A DNA stretch of 7,235 nucleotides from Bacteroidota bacterium (GTDB lineage: Bacteria; Bacteroidota; Bacteroidia; Chitinophagales; Chitinophagaceae), in assembly GCA_021780705.1 (NCBI GenBank), contig JAJXYG010000114.1, positions 1-7,235 on the forward strand, in the 5' to 3' direction. This document shows, one piece after another, positions 1 through 5,911 of this stretch. Below the pieces are notes generated by a model. It was not told the DNA's origin and ran no database searches. It was given only the letters and a program-made list of their open reading frames with translations. Made by a program: the position numbers and the translations under genes. Position 1 is the first letter of the stretch. Every line of letters starts with the position of its first letter.

Positions 1-782
1 CCGCTGTCAATTCCTCCGCTGAGAAAGCAACCTACTTCCAGGTCACTGGATTCGATCCTTCGCTTGATGGCCTGCCTGAGAAAATAATCGGTTTTTTCAA
101 GACTTTGTTCAAAGGTATCGGTGGACAAGCTGGAATAATACCGGTCAATATTCCACCAGCGGCTTTGGCTCATTTCCATGCTGCGACCATCCAGGGTCAG
201 GCAGCTACCGGCAGGGAGTTCTACGGCCTCCTTGTAAGGGGTATCCTGCCCGTAAAAGGAGCCGAACCGGAGGTATGAATAAAAATGCGACTTGTCGATA
301 GAAAGGGGTACCATGGTCTTCAGCCCGTTCAGTTCACTGGCAAAGGCAAATACCCCTGCCTGGAGGTAGTAGTAGAGAGGCTTTTTGCCCGCCCGGTCCC
401 GGGCGAGGAACAGGGTGTGATCCTGCTTGTCATAGATGGCAAATGCAAACATGCCGTCAACTGCATCCAGAAACCCGGCACCTTCCTTTTCATATAACAT
501 CAACAGGGTCTCCGTATCTGAATGGGTATGGCCGGTCAACCCGAAGCGGGTTCTCAGTTCCAGGTGGTTATAGATTTCCCCGTTGAAAACGATGACGAAC
601 CGGTCATGAAGTTCCATGGGCTGGCTACCCCCGGCAATATCCATGATGGAAAGTCTCAGGTGAAAGAGATTTACTGTGTGGTGTCGGTAGCCCTTGCGTG
701 CATCAGGCCCTCGGTGCCCCATTGATTCGCTCAGTTTTTCATAAGAAAAATCCAGATTAAGGGATCCTGCGATGCCGCACAT
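1..782 (-). CDS. asnB: AsnB-like glutamine-dependent amidotransferase, N-terminal part (3' end beyond window)
   Basis: This is a class-II glutamine amidotransferase of the asparagine synthetase B family. The N-terminal domain releases ammonia from glutamine and the C-terminal domain uses ATP to activate a carboxylate and amidate it. The start is fixed by MCGIAG, because Cys2 must become the N-terminal nucleophile. Visible glutaminase motifs are HRGPD (23-27), RLSIMD (43-48), NGEIYN (67-72), SDTE (88-91) and LARDRAGKKPLYY (126-138). The reading frame stays open for 260 codons to the window edge and ends just after the ATP-pyrophosphatase loop SGGIDS (255-260), so most of the synthetase domain is outside. 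There is no Shine-Dalgarno; six C residues sit directly before the ATG. It follows the membrane protein gene after 72 bp. In a polysaccharide locus the substrate may be a sugar acid rather than aspartate; that is inference. Family assignment is very secure. Confidence 0.95.
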   Translation of the reverse strand, partial: MCGIAGSLNLDFSYEKLSESMGHRGPDARKGYRHHTVNLFHLRLSIMDIAGGSQPMELHDRFVIVFNGEIYNHLELRTRFGLTGHTHSDTETLLMLYEKEGAGFLDAVDGMFAFAIYDKQDHTLFLARDRAGKKPLYYYLQAGVFAFASELNGLKTMVPLSIDKSHFYSYLRFGSFYGQDTPYKEAVELPAGSCLTLDGRSMEMSQSRWWNIDRYYSSLSTDTFEQSLEKTDYFLRQAIKRRIESSDLEVGCFLSGGIDS

Positions 783-805
783 GGGGGGTATTAATTTTAA
801 AAGCG

Positions 806-835
806 CAAAATAATCTTAAATATCCTAAACGTAAA
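806..835 (-). promoter_or_regulatory. Weak candidate Bacteroidota promoter for the downstream asnB-like gene
   Basis: On the minus strand the 8-mer TTATTTTG (plus 806-813) matches 7 of 8 positions of the Bacteroidota -7 element TAnnTTTG. A TTTA (plus 832-835), one mismatch from the -33 TTTG, lies 18 nt upstream of it. The -7 element ends 23 nt before the ATG at 782. The surrounding DNA is A/T-rich. Both elements are imperfect and such matches occur by chance in A/T-rich DNA, so this is only a candidate. Confidence 0.3.
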
Positions 836-842
836 AGTGGTT

Positions 843-864
843 GCCCGGTTTCCCTCACCCGGGC
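843..864 (-). terminator. Hairpin spanning the stop codon of the membrane protein gene; possible weak terminator
   Basis: The minus strand reads GCCCGG, a 10-nt loop, then CCGGGC: a perfect 6-bp G/C stem. The TGA stop (855-857) sits in the loop. A short T-run (TTTT) follows only after a six-base gap, so it is not a textbook intrinsic terminator. It lies directly downstream of a second hairpin (869-888). Together they could slow or partly end transcription, or protect the 3' end of the mRNA. Confidence 0.35.
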
Positions 865-2246
865 TGAAGGGAAGCCGTCAGGCTTCCCGGTGCCACCGAT
901 TCGGCTGCATGGGCCCTGGCTTCCTTTCTCCTGAGTGCCCGTTCTTTAGCCTTATCGTACATCAGAAAAAGCGAAATGGTGAAAAAGGGCAGGGCAGGAA
1001 TCTTATAGCGGACCAGGGTCCCGAAGTTCAGGGTGCTGGCTCCCACAAAGACTGCAAACACAATCGAAAAAAGGAAACAAAAGGTAATCAGCGGATCGGT
1101 CAGGATCATTCTCAGGATGGAGAAAGGCCCCGCCTTGAGTATGACCCAAAACAAAAACAGGATGAGCAGCAGGTTTTCCGCTGAGGCTATCATCTGTGAC
1201 ATTTTATGGGATTCCCAGATAAAGGGCCGGAAGAAAGTAGTGAACACGGCTACCGGGGCAATCCGGATCAGTCCTGCCGGGGTTCCGTCAAATTGCACAC
1301 CCAGGTCAAAATTGGAATCGGCCGTGGAATTTCCATCCATGGATTTGTAGGCTCCGTTAAGGGTTTCAATACTGGAAGCCAGGTCGTCAATCGCATATCG
1401 ACCCAGGGCATTTTCATTGGAATTCAGGAATAGGGTGAACCCGATAACCAGGCCAATCACCACCAGGGGGGCCAGCATCAGTTTCACAAAGCCGTTCCTG
1501 ATGACGTTTAACCGCTTTAAGAACAAATACAGCAACAGGAAGGGCGTATAGGAAATGAGGATATATATCTTGAGTGTGGCCAGCAGGTATGCAAAAAACA
1601 AGGTGGTCAGGGTATACTTAATCACCTTCTTTCTGAGATACACCACCGAATACAGCCCATAGGTGATCCAGCCCATGGAGGCAATGCTAAGCGTGTCCTT
1701 CAATACCCCTGAACTCCAGAATATGAAAGTGGGAAAATACAGGATGGCAATGGCAAACTGCCTGTGCAATTTCGGATTTTGTTCATAGAAAAACAGGTAG
1801 AGCTTCCAGACCCCCGAAAAGGCAATCCCTGCGAACAAAAAGCTGATGGCCGCATAACGCCCGGCAGTCAGAAAGGAAAGCAGGGCGACAATCCGGATTA
1901 CCATAAAGTTGGCTTCTGATTTCGAGTATCCGGTATTGTAGGGGTTCTTCAGATAGGATTCATCAAAATATTTCCCTTTTTGAAGCAACCAGTGAAAGTG
2001 CCTGGAATTCGTCAGGATCAGATGGTAAATATTATTGCCTTCGGTCTGGTAAAGTCCAATGGAGTCAGCCGGATAGATGTACACGCTGTACATAAAAAAG
2101 GCCACACATCCGATCATTTTAATCCAAAAGCCCTGGCGGTGGTATTTCTGCAGTAAGGGATCTGTGATTTTATTTCGTTGCCGGCGGAAATACAGGTAGA
2201 GTAACCCGAGGAAAATGGGTGCCAGAATCAGATCTCCGTAATTCAT
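855..2246 (-). CDS. Polytopic membrane protein of the polysaccharide locus; candidate Wzy-like polymerase
   Basis: The protein is 463 aa with about 11-12 hydrophobic segments, roughly at 5-20, 43-58, 113-127, 130-150, 165-180, 187-204, 210-226, 228-244, 257-275, 330-345 (weak), 357-371, 385-402 and 415-430. A long polar loop covers about 275-330 and is rich in Asn, Asp and Ser. Two features look conserved-like: FWSSGVLKD (176-184), between membrane segments, and VRYKIPALPFF (412-422), leading into the last segment. A basic, Ala-rich tail follows from about 431 and is probably cytoplasmic. The number of segments, the large loop and the position among glycosyltransferases fit an O-antigen/EPS polymerase, a fast-evolving group that is hard to recognise. 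A membrane glycosyltransferase of the GT-C type is the main alternative. I cannot name a family. The gene starts 36 bp after the GT2 gene, with no Shine-Dalgarno (A/T-rich leader), so co-transcription is likely. Confidence 0.85.
   Translation of the reverse strand: MNYGDLILAPIFLGLLYLYFRRQRNKITDPLLQKYHRQGFWIKMIGCVAFFMYSVYIYPADSIGLYQTEGNNIYHLILTNSRHFHWLLQKGKYFDESYLKNPYNTGYSKSEANFMVIRIVALLSFLTAGRYAAISFLFAGIAFSGVWKLYLFFYEQNPKLHRQFAIAILYFPTFIFWSSGVLKDTLSIASMGWITYGLYSVVYLRKKVIKYTLTTLFFAYLLATLKIYILISYTPFLLLYLFLKRLNVIRNGFVKLMLAPLVVIGLVIGFTLFLNSNENALGRYAIDDLASSIETLNGAYKSMDGNSTADSNFDLGVQFDGTPAGLIRIAPVAVFTTFFRPFIWESHKMSQMIASAENLLLILFLFWVILKAGPFSILRMILTDPLITFCFLFSIVFAVFVGASTLNFGTLVRYKIPALPFFTISLFLMYDKAKERALRRKEARAHAAESVAPGSLTASLQPG
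869..888. repeat. Perfect 8-bp inverted repeat inside the 3' end of the membrane protein gene
   Basis: GGGAAGCC and GGCTTCCC are separated by 4 nt and form a perfect 8-bp stem. The repeat encodes part of the last ten residues (SLTASL) and lies immediately upstream, in transcription direction, of the stop-codon hairpin at 843-864. No T-tract follows directly. It may be an mRNA 3'-end structure or half of a terminator-like pair. Confidence 0.5.
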
Positions 2247-2282
2247 CGAGCTTTGGTTTGATTAATATATGAGGCGCTTCCC

Positions 2283-3293
2283 CTAAATTTTATCTGCACT
2301 TTGCACCATGTGGGAGGGGGAGCCCATCAGGAAGGCCTTTACTGCCCGAAGCTGATGAGATACCGATGCGCTTTGGGCATATTGTTTGATTTTGGAGAGA
2401 CGCTGAATGATCGAAGTCGGGGTCGCCTCAAAATTATGTTTGAAGGCATCCCTCATTGGCCATAAAATAAAAACCATCTTCTGGAACTTGTGCGTCTTCT
2501 GGTAAACCAGTATGGTACCGGCAAAAGCCGTAACAAAAACCAGGTACATGAAGGTTGCTGCCACTTTGCTGCTGCTGAACCTGGACTGCAGGATGGAAAA
2601 CCGGTTCCTGATATAGTAATACATTTTCCAGTTATTGGAAAAATTCCAGTCCTTTTTGAATGAATACGCGGTGGGCGGATGGTAATGGATGCTATTGGCC
2701 TTGGTGTAGGAGGGAATTCGGTTCTTCAGGATGATCCGGTAAAAATATTCGGTCTCATCCCCCCAAAGAAAAAGTTTGGGATTGGGATAGCCAACCCTTT
2801 CGATTATCCGGCGATGAAGCAGGGTGCCGTTGAAAGGATGGGCGACATTTCTGATCACGGGTTCAGTAACCTCATCGATTGTCTTGAATTTTCCCGTTTT
2901 CCATACAAAGCTCTTGCGGTCCTGGATATTTACTACCGCGCAATTGCGCAGGCACAATTCTTCGGGGTCTCCTTCCAGGAGATTTTCCAGGGCATCCGCC
3001 CTGGGGTATCCGTCATCATCCATCAGCCATATCCAGCTATATTTTTTTTCGTAACCGGTCTTGATCCCGGTATAAAATCCTCCTGCCCCTCCCACATTTT
3101 TCTGGGTGATAAATGAAAGGTCTTTCTGGTTACGCAACCATTCTTCCGTGTCGTCCGTACTTCCGTTGTTGATTACCAATATCCGGTCAATTTTTCGGGT
3201 TTGCTCTTTCAGGGCATGGATGCATTGAGAAAGGAGTTCGCGTCGGTTATAGGTTACCACCACGGCCAAGATCTTTTCCATCGGGCAGGACAT
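2283..3293 (-). CDS. GT2 glycosyltransferase, galactofuranosyltransferase (GlfT)/rhamnosyltransferase type
   Basis: This is a 336-aa GT-A fold family 2 glycosyltransferase, predicted to be inverting and to act at the cytoplasmic face of the membrane. Visible motifs are VVTYNRREL (12-20), VINNGSTDDT (40-49), NVGGAGGF (66-73), the metal/nucleotide-binding WLMDDD (89-94) and WGDETEY (177-183), which probably holds the catalytic base. HYH at 203-205 follows. The NxGGAGGF plus WLMDDD combination is characteristic of the GlfT1/GlfT2 and rhamnosyltransferase branch. With glf directly upstream, transfer of Galf from UDP-Galf is the best guess, though rhamnose cannot be excluded. A hydrophobic stretch at about 244-264 may anchor it. 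The start could be Met1 (3293) or Met5 (3281); Met1 is preceded by A-rich DNA and Met5 gives the usual short N-terminus. The gap to glf is 107 bp. Confidence 0.92.
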   Translation of the reverse strand: MSCPMEKILAVVVTYNRRELLSQCIHALKEQTRKIDRILVINNGSTDDTEEWLRNQKDLSFITQKNVGGAGGFYTGIKTGYEKKYSWIWLMDDDGYPRADALENLLEGDPEELCLRNCAVVNIQDRKSFVWKTGKFKTIDEVTEPVIRNVAHPFNGTLLHRRIIERVGYPNPKLFLWGDETEYFYRIILKNRIPSYTKANSIHYHPPTAYSFKKDWNFSNNWKMYYYIRNRFSILQSRFSSSKVAATFMYLVFVTAFAGTILVYQKTHKFQKMVFILWPMRDAFKHNFEATPTSIIQRLSKIKQYAQSASVSHQLRAVKAFLMGSPSHMVQSADKI

Positions 3294-3400
3294 TTGATTT
3301 TGTAGGTAAAAAGTCTCTTTTAGAACGTTTCAAAAGGCCTGTTATTGCCAAAAAGTGGATAATTTTCAAAGGCTTAGGAAGGCCGGTTACCCCGGAATAA

Positions 3401-4567
3401 TCAGGCAAAGGCTTCCTGGTTGGGGAAAACCGGGGGGCAGGTCCCGGTCCGGACTGCCGCACTGAATTTTTGGGCAAATTCCAGGGATTCTCCTATGACA
3501 TGATGCATGTCCATGTAGCGGTAAGTCCCGAGCCTGCCAAGGAACGACACCTGTCCAAGCGCTTCTGCATCCTGGCGATACTGTTTCAACAGGGCTTTGT
3601 CCCTTGCAAGCCGTTTGGGGTAGAAGGGAGGGTCTGCTTCGGTGGTTTCTTTACTGTATTCCTTAAAACAAATCGTTTTGGAATGAGTTTCCCAGGGGGC
3701 AAAATGTTTGTGTTCCGTGATCCGGGTATAGGGAACCGATTCTTCACAGTAGTTCATGACGGCTACTTCCTGGAAGGTCCCTTCAGATACAAAGGGTTCA
3801 AAGGTTACAGTCCGGTACCCGAGTCTGCCATACTTGTACTGGAAAAACGCATCCAGGGGACCGGTAAAAAAGACGTGATCAAAACCTGATATCTCCTCAC
3901 CGGGAGAGAATTTCCGGTTGAGTTTCAGGTGTATATTGGGCTTTTGAAGGAGCTTTTCCACCAATACGGTATAACCCTCCCTGGGTATTCCCACAAAGGG
4001 ATGTTCGTAGTAGGAGTCGTTGTCACAAAACCGCACGGGAAGCCGCTTGAGAATGGAAGCAGGAAGTTCCCTGGGGTCACAACCCCATTGTTTTTTGGTA
4101 TAGCCGTAAAAAAAGGTCTGGTATAGCTCGGCCCCCAGAAATTTCAGTGCCTGTTCTTCAAAATTCCGGGGTTCTCCGATGGAGCCATCCCCCTTCTCCC
4201 GGATGAATTCCTGGGCCTGGGCCGGACAGAATTTTTCTCCGAAAAACTGGTTAATCGTATTGAGGTTAATCGGCAGGGAAAATACCTTCCCGTCGACATG
4301 GGCATGCACCCTGTGGAAAAAGGGTTCCAGTTGCACATATTGATTGACGAAGTCCCAGATGGGTTTTTTATCGGTATTGAAGATATGGGGCCCGTACTGG
4401 TGGACCATGATGCCCGTTTCAGGATTTCGGGCGGTATAGCAATTGCCCGCAATATGGGATTTTTCATCCCACACCTCAATGTGACTTTCAGGCAGCAGGA
4501 CCGCAAGCCGGTGCGCGAGCACCGCTCCGGAAAAGCCCGCCCCCACAACCAGGTATTTTCCTGCCAT
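3401..4567 (-). CDS. glf: UDP-galactopyranose mutase
   Basis: This flavoenzyme interconverts UDP-galactopyranose and UDP-galactofuranose in the cytoplasm and supplies the donor for Galf-containing glycans. The protein is 388 aa, close to the usual bacterial length of about 370-390. Visible features are the FAD-binding VVGAGFSGAV (7-16), HQYGPHIF (56-63), FYGYTKKQWG (153-162), PYTRITEHK (279-287) with the conserved substrate-binding Arg, and the C-terminal GRLGTYRYMDM (344-354), which contacts flavin and substrate. All key blocks are present, so it should be active. The start at 4567 places the Rossmann glycine motif right at the N-terminus, as expected; there is no Shine-Dalgarno. It lies 108 bp after the GT4 gene and 107 bp before the GT2 gene, which probably uses its product. 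Confidence 0.97.
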   Translation of the reverse strand: MAGKYLVVGAGFSGAVLAHRLAVLLPESHIEVWDEKSHIAGNCYTARNPETGIMVHQYGPHIFNTDKKPIWDFVNQYVQLEPFFHRVHAHVDGKVFSLPINLNTINQFFGEKFCPAQAQEFIREKGDGSIGEPRNFEEQALKFLGAELYQTFFYGYTKKQWGCDPRELPASILKRLPVRFCDNDSYYEHPFVGIPREGYTVLVEKLLQKPNIHLKLNRKFSPGEEISGFDHVFFTGPLDAFFQYKYGRLGYRTVTFEPFVSEGTFQEVAVMNYCEESVPYTRITEHKHFAPWETHSKTICFKEYSKETTEADPPFYPKRLARDKALLKQYRQDAEALGQVSFLGRLGTYRYMDMHHVIGESLEFAQKFSAAVRTGTCPPVFPNQEAFA

Positions 4568-4628
4568 TTGGGTGTGAAATTTCAGTTTTTGGGTAATTCT
4601 TTACTGTCTATAAAACAGAATTTGGGGG

Positions 4629-4645
4629 GCAATTATTGTAATTGC
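4629..4645. repeat. Perfect 7+3+7 dyad in the GT4-glf intergenic gap
   Basis: GCAATTA, a 3-nt spacer and TAATTGC form a perfect inverted repeat about 62 bp upstream of the glf start, in the longest gap of the window. The stem is A/T-rich and is followed on the minus strand by six C residues rather than a T-tract, so it does not look like an intrinsic terminator. It could be an operator-like site or a small RNA hairpin. A chance occurrence is possible. I see no convincing promoter in this 108-bp gap. Confidence 0.4.
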
Positions 4646-4675
4646 TGAAAATTGGGCAGGAACGGGAAGGAGCTG

Positions 4676-5911
4676 TCAGCCAAGCAGTTGGCGGTAGACC
4701 TTCAGATATTTTTGCACGGCAGCATCGAGGTGGTAATATTGGATGGCCCCTTCCCGGATCTTTTGGGGGTCAAACTGCAGGGATTTCAGGATTTCGGCAT
4801 AGTGCTGGTAATCTTCCTGTTCCAGCTTTTTGAGGACTACCCCGGAGTTGTATTTTTCCACGATCGTTTCCACATCTCCTACCCCTGAATTGGTGATGAC
4901 GGGAATGCCCATGGCCATGATCTCTCCATGTTTGGTTGGGGAGGAGGATTTCTTGGAGTAACAGGGCTTGATAAAAAACAGGGAATAATGGCTCAGACTG
5001 AGCAGCAGCGGTACCCCGTCCCTGCGCGCTTTTTGCACGAGTACCCTTTCGGCAGGTATTCCATATTTGAGGGTGGTGCTGCGGATCTTCTTATGCTGGT
5101 GTGGGGAAATAAACAGGAACTTTGCCCGCGGATTTTTATCCAGAATGGTTTTCATGAAGCCGATCATTTCTGCAGTCAGGTACCAGCCTCCCAGGGATCC
5201 CAGGTAGCTGATCACCCAATCATCCTTGCGCAAACCCAGCCGGTTTCTAAGTTCTTCCTTCTTTCGGGGGTCTATCCGTGCAGGATCAAAGAGGTTCATA
5301 TCCACACTGCAGGGGATTACTTCGACGGGTCTCGGATTTTGAAGCTGGGGCCATTTCAAGATGATTTTCTCAGCCGCATAAGTAAGACAGACGATCCCGT
5401 CACAGTGTTCCACTTCGGCAATTTCTTTATTCTTAAAATACCGGTAGATCCACCGGTAAGGCAATATCCGGGTATTCCAGAGCCCTGCTTCGACCCTCGA
5501 GTCCGCATAGAATTCCCGTATGTCATGGAGAAATTTAACCCCAAGCTTCTGTTTCATCCATAACCCAACCAGGGAGGGGATTCCCGCCCGGGTATGCACC
5601 AGGTCAAAAGGGGATTCCTTATGAAGCCGCCTGGCCATTCTTTTCATGGCATCCACATCATAGATGGTAGACAGGATCCGTGGCTTTTTATGGTAGGGGA
5701 GTGCTACCCAGCGGATGGGGTAGGGTTTCAGAAGGCCACTGACATAATCTTTGTGGCGGGCGTAATTTTCCGGTTTTTCGCAACTGAGGATGGTGAAATT
5801 CATTTGGTACCGTGACAGCCCGGTCAGGTAAGGGATTACCTGGCTGAGGCCCAATGGGTCTGTCATCCCGTCGTAGGATATAAAAAGAATGTTCCGGGTT
5901 AATCCATCCAT
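4676..5911 (-). CDS. GT4-type glycosyltransferase (GT-B fold)
   Basis: This is a 411-aa cytoplasmic or peripheral-membrane glycosyltransferase, predicted to retain configuration and use a nucleotide sugar. The N-terminal domain opens with ILFISYDGMTDPLGLSQVIPYL (8-29), a signature of a GT4 branch common in exopolysaccharide loci. It continues with HDIREFYADSRVEAGLW (129-145), a variant of that branch's (F/H)DxRGxWxDERVxGGLW block. The C-terminal donor-binding domain includes VISYLGSLGGWYLT (233-246) and SPTKHGEIMAMGIPVITN (324-341), which contains the donor-contacting Glu330. Donor and acceptor sugars cannot be read from sequence. The start is well supported because the conserved block begins at residue 8. 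The first 13 nt overlap the end of the upstream asnB-like gene in another frame, which suggests translational coupling. Confidence 0.93.
   Translation of the reverse strand: MDGLTRNILFISYDGMTDPLGLSQVIPYLTGLSRYQMNFTILSCEKPENYARHKDYVSGLLKPYPIRWVALPYHKKPRILSTIYDVDAMKRMARRLHKESPFDLVHTRAGIPSLVGLWMKQKLGVKFLHDIREFYADSRVEAGLWNTRILPYRWIYRYFKNKEIAEVEHCDGIVCLTYAAEKIILKWPQLQNPRPVEVIPCSVDMNLFDPARIDPRKKEELRNRLGLRKDDWVISYLGSLGGWYLTAEMIGFMKTILDKNPRAKFLFISPHQHKKIRSTTLKYGIPAERVLVQKARRDGVPLLLSLSHYSLFFIKPCYSKKSSSPTKHGEIMAMGIPVITNSGVGDVETIVEKYNSGVVLKKLEQEDYQHYAEILKSLQFDPQKIREGAIQYYHLDAAVQKYLKVYRQLLG

Noticed and set aside
783..788. Six-base G/C run directly before the left asnB start (a similar run at 4624-4629) as a phase-variable tract
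   Set aside because: Six bases is too short for frequent slippage, and both runs are outside coding sequence, so a length change would not alter a reading frame.
3294..3400. Promoter for the GT2 gene in the 107-bp gap
   Set aside because: Several TTTG strings occur, but none is paired with a TAnnTTTG-like element at the right spacing.
3328..3414. Short direct repeats in the glf-GT2 gap: caaaggctt at 3367-3375 and 3406-3414, plus a similar caaaaggcct at 3331
   Set aside because: The copies are only 9 bp, one is inside glf, and spacing and flanks differ; chance is a sufficient explanation.
4928..5563. A 211-codon open frame on the plus strand opposite the GT4 gene
   Set aside because: It lies entirely antisense to a well-conserved glycosyltransferase and its translation shows no recognisable domain; it is a shadow of the real coding frame.
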